A stretch of 18,383 bases of DNA from an uncultured Alphaproteobacteria bacterium (GTDB taxonomy: Bacteria > Pseudomonadota > Alphaproteobacteria > UBA9655): contig CALBSK010000045.1 of NCBI GenBank assembly GCA_937967795.1, forward strand, positions 1 to 18,383, in the 5' to 3' direction. Below are positions 6,397 to 15,397 of the stretch, piece after piece. Each line of letters opens with the position of its first letter. Within the stretch, counting starts at the first letter, position 1. The position numbers and the translations under genes were made by a program. The notes below the pieces were generated by a model. That model saw only the letters and a list, made by a program, of their open reading frames with translations. It ran no database searches and was not told the DNA's origin.

Positions 6397-8397
6397 CTAA
6401 TATTCCTTATCTTCTTGTGGAAGTTCTTCTTCCTCTACCTGTTCTTCATAAGCTGGATATTCTCGTTTTTTTTCAGGTTTTAAAAGAAAAGGTGGTATAT
6501 GTGAAGTCGCTGCTTGATAGGCCATCTGAAGTTTGGTGCATGGGTAGTCTCCAGGCAATTTGACGTAGCATTCCAGATCTTGCAGTTGTGAGAATTCTGT
6601 AGGGAGAATAAGAGGTTTCTGGCGAGTTTGGCGGCTAAGAGATACGCCATCGCGGGTACTGTTGGCTCCATAGGAAATATTTTCTTGAGGTTCGGTTTCT
6701 TCTGTATCTCCCAATACTTTTGAGATCCAGGCTTGGGTTGAAGGCTCGGTACATCTAAAAAAGGCCTTGGTGTTAAAGAGATCAAGCATGGTTTCAGCTG
6801 CAGACCGCCCATAAATGTCCTCTAATTGAGGTTTGCTTTGGAAGCCTGCTAAGAAACAGCCTCCATATTTACGCCCTTCTGCAAGGCCGCGTTGAAGGGA
6901 AGGAAGGTTTTGTAGGGCAGCAAGCTCGTCCAAGATAAACCAAAGACGCCGTGTATAATCCTCAGGAAGGACCATCAATGCATTGATGGCAATATCCATC
7001 CACGCTGAGATAAGGGGCGTTAGGCTTTGTCTCTGATCAGCACGAGCTGTGATAAAGAGCCACCCTCCTCCATTGTTCTTCTGTACTCCTATCTCTTGTT
7101 TCTCTCCATTAATCCATTTGCGAATGGAAAAACTTGGTTCTATTTTTTCTTCTGCCTTTTCTTTTTCTCTTGGTGAGACAGGTTGATCGGGTAAATGAGG
7201 GGAAGGGACAGGAACCTCTTGCTCTGAGTCATCTGAATCTTTGGATTTTTTACATTCTTCTTGGTTTTTAGGGTCGTTACTGACTTCATTTCCTTTATTA
7301 TTTTGGTTATCTTTTTCCTTTGGATCTGACGATTCGAGATAACGAAACCCTTCAATCTGAGAAGAGAGGACACTGCGAATGGAGTGGGTTGTTTTTGTGT
7401 TATTTGAAGAAGCAAAGCTTGCAGCTTCTGTTCCTTTAAAAAACTTTTCGAATTCTCTATCCTCAGAATTCATGAGAAAAGCCGTCAGCTCTCCTATATT
7501 GTTTTTCTTGTGATAAGCATATTTTCGTAAAGCGGTTTTTAAAAGAGCTCGACTCGCCTTATCCCAAAAAGGATCGCTATTCCTTCCTTTAGGTTGAATA
7601 AGAGACTCAGCAAGAACATCATAATGAGAATCAAGATGACAATCTGCCCAAGGATTCCAAGGAAGAGACCGTTTATCTAAAGGATTCAGGATAATATCAG
7701 TTTTTTTGTTGTAATATCTGGAAACATAATCCCCTGTGACATCAAGAATGACAGCTCGATCTGCCCTTCTTCGGACTTGTGAGAGCAAAGAATGAAAGCT
7801 ATTGGTTTTTCCTGAGCCTGTCGTCCCTGTAATGAGAATGTGGGAGGATTCCTTATTCTTCAAAAGGGGCAGCTCTCCAAAGTTTAAATCTGAGGCTTGA
7901 TTTTCTCTTTTGATGAGGTTTGCGAGTTTTCTCCAAGGCAGAAGCGTTGTCCCTCGTTGATGATCTGTTTGCTTTTGACGGCGCCCCATAAAGAACCATA
8001 AGGCCATCACTGTCAGAAATCCTGCAAGAGCCATCCACAAACTGGTATAAAAAGCCTGACTAAGGCGCATTTCAATTTGTGCTGTCGTCTTTTGAAGGAG
8101 GGGATCCTTAAGAATGTTAAGGCAGCTTCTTTTGTAGGGTTTTCCTTTAAGAGGCACATACTCTTGATAAAGATGAGGATGTTGCTCAGAAGGGGTTGTT
8201 GAAATCATGAACTTAGCCCAAGTCACTTGCGACAAGACTCTCCACTCATACCCAGGGAAATTGTAACTTTTCCAAGAAAAGGAAGAAATTCCTACTACAA
8301 ATGCCACAATAAGCCCAGCAACAACAACTTGCTTGAGCATGTGAAGTTGATGGATATGGACTTGCCCGCCTTGGGTAATGGTTCTAAAAATTGACAT
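6397..8397 (-). CDS. traD: Type IV coupling protein TraD (F-type)
   Basis: A 666-aa inner-membrane hexameric ATPase that brings the relaxosome to the transfer channel. Two N-terminal membrane segments (~22-42 and ~118-137) flank a periplasmic loop. The ATPase domain has Walker A GTTGSGKT (191-198), a VTGDY segment (220-224), and Walker B LWFILDEL (485-492), followed by GRKYGGCFLAGFQSKPQLE (508-526), typical of TraD/VirD4. The usual run from the 'FRYLE' helix into 'FSIRKW' is interrupted by a charged, Pro/Asn/Lys/Asp-rich insert (~357-421). The C-terminus is acidic (EEQVEEEELPQEDKEY), like the relaxosome-contacting tail of F TraD. The length is slightly below F TraD (717 aa). The start has GGAG 10 nt upstream, and traG ends 23 nt before it. 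The traG-to-traD gap holds no traS, traT or relaxase gene. Confidence 0.95.
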   Translation of the reverse strand: MSIFRTITQGGQVHIHQLHMLKQVVVAGLIVAFVVGISSFSWKSYNFPGYEWRVLSQVTWAKFMISTTPSEQHPHLYQEYVPLKGKPYKRSCLNILKDPLLQKTTAQIEMRLSQAFYTSLWMALAGFLTVMALWFFMGRRQKQTDHQRGTTLLPWRKLANLIKRENQASDLNFGELPLLKNKESSHILITGTTGSGKTNSFHSLLSQVRRRADRAVILDVTGDYVSRYYNKKTDIILNPLDKRSLPWNPWADCHLDSHYDVLAESLIQPKGRNSDPFWDKASRALLKTALRKYAYHKKNNIGELTAFLMNSEDREFEKFFKGTEAASFASSNNTKTTHSIRSVLSSQIEGFRYLESSDPKEKDNQNNKGNEVSNDPKNQEECKKSKDSDDSEQEVPVPSPHLPDQPVSPREKEKAEEKIEPSFSIRKWINGEKQEIGVQKNNGGGWLFITARADQRQSLTPLISAWMDIAINALMVLPEDYTRRLWFILDELAALQNLPSLQRGLAEGRKYGGCFLAGFQSKPQLEDIYGRSAAETMLDLFNTKAFFRCTEPSTQAWISKVLGDTEETEPQENISYGANSTRDGVSLSRQTRQKPLILPTEFSQLQDLECYVKLPGDYPCTKLQMAYQAATSHIPPFLLKPEKKREYPAYEEQVEEEELPQEDKEY

Positions 8398-8420
8398 ACT
8401 TTTTTATCTCCTATCTGCTT

Positions 8421-11255
8421 TTAAGGGAAGATGGTGGGGGGTTCTGGGGGAAGCTTTTGAATTGCCTCGTTAATGTCTTTAGCGGTGCTAACAATCCCCT
8501 TTCCAGTGCTTGTAAAGAAGTTTTTTCCCGCTATTCCCAGCAAGGTTTTATCTTGAGCAGCTTTGTATTCGTCTTGAAGAGGCTTTTCTTGATCTGTGAT
8601 TGACTTCTGTCCAGCTGTTATTTTCTCGTCTGCTATCTCGAATTTCTTTTCAACGAAATCCTTTATTGATTCTTGTTGAGAATTTTCGGGCTCTTTTGGG
8701 TTAAGGAATCTCTGCTCAAGGTGCTCTTTATCAAATCCTGCCTCTTTCGCATGTTGGTAGACGCTTTGGATGTTGGAAGCGTTTTGAGTTTGGATGCTGG
8801 GGCTATTTCTATGGTGCTGAGCTTGGGTTTCATATTGGGTATTGAAGACCGCTTCTGCCCCTCGGGCATTAATACTTTGAACGGAGTATTGGGGATTGTC
8901 TTCTTGGAAGCGTTTAAGGTAAGAAGCGCGTTCTGCTCCTCCGTTTTCGAGAAGACGACGAGCCTCTTTATAGCCGATTTGACCCCCAGAGGCACCATTG
9001 GTCCCTGGATTTGCAGGTTGATGGGCAATAAACGCTAGCGCTTCTTGCGTAAGTTCTTTGCTAATCGTTATGGCCTTACTTTCGCTAGCGCTTCTTTCTT
9101 TCGAGAGGGTGTCTACTTTATTTTGGGCAATAGAGGCTTCCTCTCTTAAGCTTTTCGCTTTATTGAGACTTGCTGATGCATTTTCTCCTAACTCAGCCCC
9201 TTTCGAATCACGAGAACCTTCTGACAAGGCTTTGGCTACGGAGATAACTTTTTCCGTATTTTCTGAATAGCCTATTTGATCAGCTATCGCTTTTGCATCT
9301 TGGAAGGTTTTTTGTCTTGCGGCGGTGCTGGAGAAGTTGCCTTTTCCTTCAGCGTGTAAGAATTTTAGCCCTCCTCCTATTCCAACAGCAAGCGCGGCTT
9401 CTGCCGCTTGGGCTTCATTTAAGTGCAGGTCTTTCTGAAGGGTATTTGTAAAATGCTTAAAGTTCTGGAGACTTTGAGCGTCTGACGCATTGATGTTTTT
9501 GCTATAGTCTTCTCCCTTAAATTGATCTGTGCCAAGCCGGGAGAGAAAGTTCGTTGCCCGTTGCAAGGAAGCTTCTGTTGCCTCGCTTGCACTGATATTT
9601 TTTGACCAGGCGATGTTGCTGGCATTATTAAAACTGTGCTGCTCTGCAAAGCTTCTATTTTCTGTTCCCATGATTTGAACACTGAGGCGTGACATGGCTT
9701 GGTCATTAAAAGCTTGAGTTCCATCCGCAAAGGTGCTTTGTTCAACACCTGAAGCTCCCATAGATCTAAATGGCGATGCACTATAAGTTGGGCTCGTATT
9801 GTGTTGGAAAGCAGATGTGTTTTGGTAAGCTTGAGTGCCCATGGTAAAATTGCCTAAGCTCACATTACCAGAGACAGTCTCAGCTGCAGCTGAACTTGCA
9901 GCAGATTCCATCGCAGAACCTAAATGCTGAGCAATTCCCACAAAGGCTGCAGCACCTTGCTTCAGAATACTATAGGAGATAAAGGGGACGCTGACGGATA
10001 ACCAGGCTGCTAAAGTCACCATATCTGCATTGGCATTGATGATAGCAGAGGAGTTCAGAAGAGTAAGGCCTTCACCAATTAAACCTTTGGTTTCAGAAGT
10101 CCCATAAAGGGTCATAATAAGATTAAGGACCGCATAGAGAGGAGCCCACAGCTGGGTCCACACCAAGATGCCACAATAGGTCATAAGGATGCGACATCCA
10201 TTGGGCAATAAGGCTAATACGACAATAAAAATAAAGAGGGCATAGCTTAAGGCCTCAATCACATTCTTGAACAAAGATAGCGTTCGTGCTGCAATTTCTC
10301 CGGCAATGGCATAGGCTGACCGTTGTTGGAGAAGGGCTTTGGTTGCTGCATAGTTAGAGGGGGCTCCTAACTCTGAAAGTTTATTGTTACTGGCGTCTTC
10401 AATAGCGTTAATCATCATCTCCTGTTTTAGAATGTCTTCTGCTGATTTTGAGATGCTAGAGAGAAGTTGATAGCTATTGTGCAAATGGCAGAAAAAAAGG
10501 GTTTTTGTTAATTTCTGATTTTGAACCCGGCTGCCGTAGAGAGCTGTTGCTTTTTCGATTTCAGATTTCCAGAGGGCATTAAGCTTTTGACCTCCTGTCT
10601 TGCAGGTTATAATCTCTCCTGGATTATTTCCTTCCTTGTAAAGAAAGCCAAGGACGGGGGATGCTTTTGAACTTACAAAGTCCCAAAGGTCATTTTGATT
10701 TTGAAGATCTGTCAATGTATATTTATGGCCAATCATGGCATCATAAACCACACATTGATTGATAAACCGTTCCACATTCCCTTTAAAGACAGGGTCCGTA
10801 ATACGAAACTGACCTACCTGGCTCATCAAGGAGGATGCAAAAACCGTTCCTGTTTGATGATAAGGCATATAATCAGGGAGGGTAAAAACAGACTCAATCT
10901 TCTCTGTAATGGCCCGTCCCATTTGACTCACAAAGCTTGCAAAAAATCCTAAAGCAAAAGGCACATGGTCTATCTTTTCTTTCGTCTTTGTCAGAGGATC
11001 GTGCACATAAACCGTTGTTTTCGGCAAAAAGAGAAGATTAGTTGCAACCACAACCCAAAGAAACCATCTCAGCCCTTCGTGAAGGCTACTTCTTAAGAAC
11101 ATCAATATGACCACATAGACGGACCCTACCATCAGCCCCACCCGAATCAAGGTCATCACCATGCCTGTACGATCTGCCTTAAACAAGGCCGCTATGGCAT
11201 TAAAAACGAGGATAAAAAGCTCTCCTCCTCCATAAGTCGTAATAACATATTCCAT
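8421..11255 (-). CDS. traG: Mating-pair stabilisation protein TraG
   Basis: A 944-aa inner-membrane protein, close to F TraG (938 aa). The start is the ATG at 11253-11255, preceded by AGGAGGAAGG and 1 nt after the traH stop; an in-frame upstream start (to 11369) would lie inside traH and is rejected. The first residues, MEYVITTYGGGELFILVFNA, match the TraG_N opening. Membrane segments lie at about 12-25, 34-54, 62-77, 333-352, 362-386 and 412-431. After residue ~450 a long polar, Ala/Ser/Gln-rich C-terminal domain follows, with coiled-coil character. In F the N-terminal part supports pilus assembly and the C-terminal part supports mating-pair stabilisation and is the target of entry exclusion by TraS. 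The C-terminal domain is the most variable part of the family, and no specific function can be read from it here. Confidence 0.93.
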   Translation of the reverse strand: MEYVITTYGGGELFILVFNAIAALFKADRTGMVMTLIRVGLMVGSVYVVILMFLRSSLHEGLRWFLWVVVATNLLFLPKTTVYVHDPLTKTKEKIDHVPFALGFFASFVSQMGRAITEKIESVFTLPDYMPYHQTGTVFASSLMSQVGQFRITDPVFKGNVERFINQCVVYDAMIGHKYTLTDLQNQNDLWDFVSSKASPVLGFLYKEGNNPGEIITCKTGGQKLNALWKSEIEKATALYGSRVQNQKLTKTLFFCHLHNSYQLLSSISKSAEDILKQEMMINAIEDASNNKLSELGAPSNYAATKALLQQRSAYAIAGEIAARTLSLFKNVIEALSYALFIFIVVLALLPNGCRILMTYCGILVWTQLWAPLYAVLNLIMTLYGTSETKGLIGEGLTLLNSSAIINANADMVTLAAWLSVSVPFISYSILKQGAAAFVGIAQHLGSAMESAASSAAAETVSGNVSLGNFTMGTQAYQNTSAFQHNTSPTYSASPFRSMGASGVEQSTFADGTQAFNDQAMSRLSVQIMGTENRSFAEQHSFNNASNIAWSKNISASEATEASLQRATNFLSRLGTDQFKGEDYSKNINASDAQSLQNFKHFTNTLQKDLHLNEAQAAEAALAVGIGGGLKFLHAEGKGNFSSTAARQKTFQDAKAIADQIGYSENTEKVISVAKALSEGSRDSKGAELGENASASLNKAKSLREEASIAQNKVDTLSKERSASESKAITISKELTQEALAFIAHQPANPGTNGASGGQIGYKEARRLLENGGAERASYLKRFQEDNPQYSVQSINARGAEAVFNTQYETQAQHHRNSPSIQTQNASNIQSVYQHAKEAGFDKEHLEQRFLNPKEPENSQQESIKDFVEKKFEIADEKITAGQKSITDQEKPLQDEYKAAQDKTLLGIAGKNFFTSTGKGIVSTAKDINEAIQKLPPEPPTIFP

Positions 11256-11256
11256 C

Positions 11257-12639
11257 TTACCTTCCTCCTGAAGTTGTGCCTTGTTGAGAAGAAATGAACA
11301 TATTTTGCAGTTTTGATTCGATCTGTTGGGTGCGTTCAATAAGATCAAGAGTAATAGCCATCTGTTCAAAAAGAGCCGTGCGTTTGGCGTAAAGGTGTTT
11401 ACGAGAAGAGGCTATTCCTGCTCTGAGCTCTTCAATCATCCCATCATTGATTTGAACTTTTTTCAGCTGGGTGACACTGTTCCACACAAGGGACATGATT
11501 TCGTCGAGATAACGGAGGAGAATATCGTGAGCAATCGCTTCACTAAAATCTGTAATACTCATGGGGCTTCCTCCTCCCTTAAAGGCAGCCTCAACAGCCA
11601 TAATCTTGAGAACAGGAATTTGTGTCGAATTCACAAAGCCTTTCTCTGTTGGAGAGAGGGCCTTATCCTCTCTTACTTTTTGGGAAATGCTCGAGAGAAG
11701 TTTTTGAACTTTTCCATAAAGAGCTTGAGCTTCAGAAATTTTTATTTTTTGAAGGGAAGGGACAAGGCATTTATCTTCATTGCCATTATCGCATCTATAA
11801 ACTTCAACTTGCGTGTTTCCTTTAATGAGACCATTTATAAGCTCTGCATCTGCACTTCTCGAAGGTAAAATCACAGCTTCTATCCGATCTCCCGTTCTTC
11901 GAGAAATAAGGGTTCCGGAAAGCGTCATAAAAAACTCAGCCAATTGAAGATCTGACCTTAAAAACCCATTTTTTTGAATCGCTTTCCAAGCGACATTAAA
12001 TTCATCTCCTAAAACATCTTTAAACTCAGGTTTTTCGCCTTTTCTGTTTAAAACGTTTGTTCTTTGTCCTTCAGCTCCACACTTTTGACGTCCTTGAGCC
12101 CAGTCACTCGCTACACCTAAATCTTTGCTCATGGCATTACACAGAAGTTGAGAACTGGCATCCGACTGGGGCCAAGCTCCTCCCACAAGTGTTGCAGCCG
12201 CTTCACAGGAGTTAATGCTTTGGTTGGTCATTTTTTGAATCTTAGCGGAGAGATCATCCAGCACGCTTTTGATTTGAGGTGTGACCGTTGCAAGTGCTAG
12301 ATTAAAGGCATAGCCTGAGGCATTGCTACCAATATTCCGTAGCAATTGAATGAATTGTTGGGCATTGACATAACTGAATCCTCCGAGAAAAAGGTCAATT
12401 CCTCCACACCCAGCTCGATAATGAGGCATTTGCAAAGAAAAAAGATCAGCGTTATTGATCTTAGAGCGAGCAAATAGACTGCCCCCTGTATAAAACCCTC
12501 CCGTTTGATCTTGATAACCCCCTCCATCCGTGATGTTATGGCCCATGCCTAAGGCTTGAAAAGCTTTTTCAAGGTTCTCATGCATGCCGGCTTTTATGGG
12601 GGAACTTAAAAGAATAAGAAGAAATAAAAGTTTTTTCAT
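11257..12639 (-). CDS. traH: Conjugal transfer pilus assembly protein TraH
   Basis: A 460-aa periplasmic protein, nearly the length of F TraH (458 aa). It has a cleavable signal peptide (1-17, MKKLLFLLILLSSPIKA), the family motifs YRAGCGGIDLFLGGFSYVN (74-92) and SINSCEAA (141-148), and a C-terminal helical region (~405-450) of coiled-coil character. In F-type systems TraH works with TraF, TraU, TraW and TrbB in pilus extension and retraction. The ATG overlaps the traF stop in an ATGA arrangement, and the stop is 1 nt from the traG ATG, so the three genes are probably translationally coupled. A 180-aa plus-strand frame inside it is a shadow. Confidence 0.95.
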   Translation of the reverse strand: MKKLLFLLILLSSPIKAGMHENLEKAFQALGMGHNITDGGGYQDQTGGFYTGGSLFARSKINNADLFSLQMPHYRAGCGGIDLFLGGFSYVNAQQFIQLLRNIGSNASGYAFNLALATVTPQIKSVLDDLSAKIQKMTNQSINSCEAAATLVGGAWPQSDASSQLLCNAMSKDLGVASDWAQGRQKCGAEGQRTNVLNRKGEKPEFKDVLGDEFNVAWKAIQKNGFLRSDLQLAEFFMTLSGTLISRRTGDRIEAVILPSRSADAELINGLIKGNTQVEVYRCDNGNEDKCLVPSLQKIKISEAQALYGKVQKLLSSISQKVREDKALSPTEKGFVNSTQIPVLKIMAVEAAFKGGGSPMSITDFSEAIAHDILLRYLDEIMSLVWNSVTQLKKVQINDGMIEELRAGIASSRKHLYAKRTALFEQMAITLDLIERTQQIESKLQNMFISSQQGTTSGGR

Positions 12640-13418
12640 GGGTGCTCTCCTTCAGATATTTGGTCTAACAGACTGATTCGCTCTTCAATTTCACTTTCTG
12701 AAACTAAGCCATAGGCCAAGGGGATGATTTGTCCTGAACGGGGATGGAGAGCGATGAGGGCTGGTACGTGCTGAATTTGGAGATGCTGGGCTATTCCGTT
12801 ATCTCGCTTAGCTTGAGGGAATTCAGGTAAGACGCCTCCATCCAAAGAAACTGGCAGCACGGACCAGCCATGCTTTTGAGCAAAATGTTTCACAATAGGA
12901 GCAAAGTGATGACAATAAGGGCATTCCTTTTTGAAGAAGAAAAATAGCCCATATTCTTGAGAAAGGGCTTTAATGCGTTTTGAAACTTCTTTATTTTTCT
13001 CCGTGTAATAAACATGGCGGGCATTTTGATCGACGGGATGAATGAGAGTTTCGTCAAGAGAGGGCGTGGTCAAAACAACCCGCTTCCAGGCTTCAGAAAA
13101 CTTCTGACTTTGATCCATCAAAGCTTTTTGAGCCAAGATATAGGCAATGATATTTTCACGCGTTGGTTTAACAATGGCGGTATGGAGTTTTTGCTCGAGA
13201 GCTTTACGCTGATTTTCAATCACCTGGGTTGAGGTTTGATTTTCTGGTTCTTGATTTTCTTTTTTCTGAACACTGAATACTGGACACTGAGCACTGTCCT
13301 GGTACCAGTGCCAACCCTCAGCTCGTCTTTCAAAAAAGGAGGAGGGCTCATGAGCTTCAGCTATGAGAGAAGAGCTAAAAATAAGAAGAATGAAAGGAAA
13401 GAAGATGAGGTATTTCAT
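12636..13418 (-). CDS. traF: TraF, thioredoxin-fold pilus assembly protein with CPYC
   Basis: A 260-aa periplasmic protein, close to F TraF (247 aa). The signal peptide lies at ~1-22. The N-terminal part contains the GWHWY motif (35-39) seen in the family. The C-terminal half is a thioredoxin fold with LFFFFKKECPYCHHF (158-172), giving a CPYC active site (C166-C169), and a cis-proline at HVPALIAL (P219). F plasmid TraF has lost the CxxC, which there resides in TrbB. Keeping it suggests this protein serves as the disulfide isomerase for the Cys-rich TraN, TraU and TraH, and no trbB gene lies between traN and traG. The start has AAAGGAG upstream; TAATG joins it to the preceding traN. Confidence 0.93.
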   Translation of the reverse strand: MKYLIFFPFILLIFSSSLIAEAHEPSSFFERRAEGWHWYQDSAQCPVFSVQKKENQEPENQTSTQVIENQRKALEQKLHTAIVKPTRENIIAYILAQKALMDQSQKFSEAWKRVVLTTPSLDETLIHPVDQNARHVYYTEKNKEVSKRIKALSQEYGLFFFFKKECPYCHHFAPIVKHFAQKHGWSVLPVSLDGGVLPEFPQAKRDNGIAQHLQIQHVPALIALHPRSGQIIPLAYGLVSESEIEERISLLDQISEGEHP

Positions 13419-14365
13419 TATCCCTCGCTCCTTTGTCTGGGCTGCTGCGTTGCTTTAGGAATGAGGCCTTGTTTGATGATCTCAAGCCTTTCATTAACTT
13501 TTTGACCCATGTTTTGAGTTTTACCAGGTGCATAGTTCTTCATAAGGTCTTCAAAGACCTCTCGAAGATCTAATTTTGAGAAGTCAATGCGTTGGATTTC
13601 TTCAATAGTGAAGCCTCGACAAAGAGGTTCTTTCCCACTTCCCCATCCTAAACTTATTTGCGGACGTCCTTGTTCATGAAAGGCTTTGAGGAGTTTGTTG
13701 GTAAAGCAACAATAGCTGGATTTTTTCTTAACACATTGACCTAAGACTTTCTTCGCACAATAGGTTCCCACATAATGGCAAAGACCTTTTTTTCTCTTTT
13801 GACTCAGAGCTTTTTCTCGTGCGCTACAGGATGAGAGACCTAAATCATTCCCCCATCCCTTTCCGGATCCGCAGCAGTCTTTAAAGCCTATGGGTTGTTT
13901 CGAACAGCGGTTGTCTTCTCCTTTAAAGAGGACTCCACTTTGAAATTGTCCTTGGAGCTCTTTCAAAATACTCAACTGAGCCAAAGTAGACATCATTTCA
14001 TCGTTGTTCTCCCAACTTTGATCTCGGCAGTTTCCATCCAAACAAAAAGGCGTCTTTCCTCCGTGGATTTGATAGGAAGTACGATTCCATCCTTTGCATT
14101 GATACGTTTGAGAATATACGACACAGACCCTGCCGACATACCGCTTGCAAGCAGCGTTGATTTGGGCACATCCTCTCGCTCTTAAGGGGCTGCAATCATT
14201 CTTAGCTGGATAATCACAGGCATAGGTGAAGGTTTCTTGCCAACAATTCCTTGTGATAGGAACACCTTCAATGATGCGTGTTTGGGGACCTTGGGTACAC
14301 ACTTTAGAAACATAATGACAAAGACCTTGATCAACCCGCTCTTCCAAGCGTCCACACGTTGAAGC
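13418..14365 (-). repeat. 3' traN repeat, copy B
   Basis: This covers the 3' half of the longer traN. It aligns without large gaps to 15394-16335 at protein and DNA level. The longest exact match noticed is 57 nt (13662-13718 against 15638-15694), with an offset of 1976 nt. Divergence is mainly at third codon positions, as expected of an older duplication under purifying selection. Confidence 0.8.
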
Positions 14366-15397
14366 CCATTCATCGGGAAGAATACGATAAGTATTCTCTT
14401 CATAGGTAATTTTGATGATGGGAGAGAATACATACTCTGACATATTAGAACTTTCACTCGTGGGCTCTTTAACGTCCACTCTTCCGGACCATAAAATGAA
14501 AGTTTCTTCAGTAAACCATCCTTTTTGTCTTAAATTACTCTCTATGGTGACATTTATAATTTTTTCGGCTGGGATTCCCAAGGGCAAGGAGAAACCCTGG
14601 TGCCGAGAACAAAAATTGCAATGACATCTGTTGGGAAAAGCTGGGTTTGTAACTTCTCGTACACACGCTATATAGGCGCGGGTGATGTTATGAGATTGTG
14701 GAATTCTTTCAGGATAATAGGTTATATTTCGTTCAGCAAAAAGAAGGGGAGTTTTTAAAGCTTGGCAATAAGAGGTTCTAGAATAGTAGGCGGGTAAATC
14801 TCGGTGGTGAGAATCTGCGAGACCTTGGAAATAGCAGTCTAAGAGTCGGATTTGTCCTCGCCATTCCCTTCTCACTTTTGTCCAAACCACTTTTACGGAG
14901 AGGTTACTAACACAGCTTTCAAGAGAATCTTCTCCCGCTTCTTCGCATTGAATCAGCTCATCCTTTCCCACTTGACTGATCTCAGCCGCGTGTGTTCCTT
15001 TTTCTCCAATTTTTCCAAGAGGATTGGCCATGATTTTCTGTGCTGTCACCATTAAAGGATCATGAGTAAGGTCGATCTTTATCTGAGGACGAGAATCTAA
15101 ACTTTCACGGATCATCTGACTTGCAAGATCTGTTTGAGAAAGAGCTTGAGAGCTTTGAGTAAGATTTCCATCTTTCAACTTTGCCTCTTTTGAAACGTCT
15201 CGTGAAAAAGGATGAGAGCCTGCTTCAGCCTTTTTCTTCTCAACGTTATTGAGAAACTCCTGAGCAGCTTGGTCCCCTTGTCCAAGATTTTTCCAATTGT
15301 CAGCTGCCGTTATTGAAGGAAAAAGAAATAGGGATAAAAAGAAAAGAAGCTTTCTCCTTATTTGATCTCTGTATAAGGAATGCTGAATAGTGTTCAT
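13418..15397 (-). CDS. traN: TraN outer-membrane adhesin, second (longer) copy
   Basis: A 659-aa Cys-rich outer-membrane protein that stabilises mating pairs by contacting the recipient surface. A signal peptide lies at ~1-32. Residues 34-170 and 345-659 are homologous to the other copy; residues ~171-340 are unrelated to it. The C-terminal core has CVVYSQTYQC (425-434), GGKTPFCLDGNC (446-457), the CCGSGKGWGNDLG segment (508-520) and SSYCCFTNKLLKAFHEQGRP (560-579), hallmarks of TraN. The unique centre adds six cysteines (187, 211, 245, 258, 260, 263), including a CHCNFC cluster. It is longer than F TraN (602 aa). The start overlaps the upstream traN stop (ATGA). In F-like TraN the corresponding part decides which recipient outer-membrane protein is bound, so this copy likely recognises a different receptor from copy 1. 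Confidence 0.93.
   Translation of the reverse strand: MNTIQHSLYRDQIRRKLLFFLSLFLFPSITAADNWKNLGQGDQAAQEFLNNVEKKKAEAGSHPFSRDVSKEAKLKDGNLTQSSQALSQTDLASQMIRESLDSRPQIKIDLTHDPLMVTAQKIMANPLGKIGEKGTHAAEISQVGKDELIQCEEAGEDSLESCVSNLSVKVVWTKVRREWRGQIRLLDCYFQGLADSHHRDLPAYYSRTSYCQALKTPLLFAERNITYYPERIPQSHNITRAYIACVREVTNPAFPNRCHCNFCSRHQGFSLPLGIPAEKIINVTIESNLRQKGWFTEETFILWSGRVDVKEPTSESSNMSEYVFSPIIKITYEENTYRILPDEWASTCGRLEERVDQGLCHYVSKVCTQGPQTRIIEGVPITRNCWQETFTYACDYPAKNDCSPLRARGCAQINAACKRYVGRVCVVYSQTYQCKGWNRTSYQIHGGKTPFCLDGNCRDQSWENNDEMMSTLAQLSILKELQGQFQSGVLFKGEDNRCSKQPIGFKDCCGSGKGWGNDLGLSSCSAREKALSQKRKKGLCHYVGTYCAKKVLGQCVKKKSSYCCFTNKLLKAFHEQGRPQISLGWGSGKEPLCRGFTIEEIQRIDFSKLDLREVFEDLMKNYAPGKTQNMGQKVNERLEIIKQGLIPKATQQPRQRSEG

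Noticed and set aside
8421..11369. Longer TraG starting inside traH
   Set aside because: The extra 38 residues would overlap traH by 113 nt. The ATG at 11253-11255 has a strong AGGAGGAAGG and begins the conserved TraG_N sequence.
11326..11868. 180-aa plus-strand frame opposite traH
   Set aside because: It is antisense to a well-conserved traH region, has no domain pattern, and is explained as a shadow of traH codon use.
14412..14624. Plus-strand 70-aa and similar frames within the traN genes
   Set aside because: They are antisense to the TraN coding region, without ribosome binding sites or family features.
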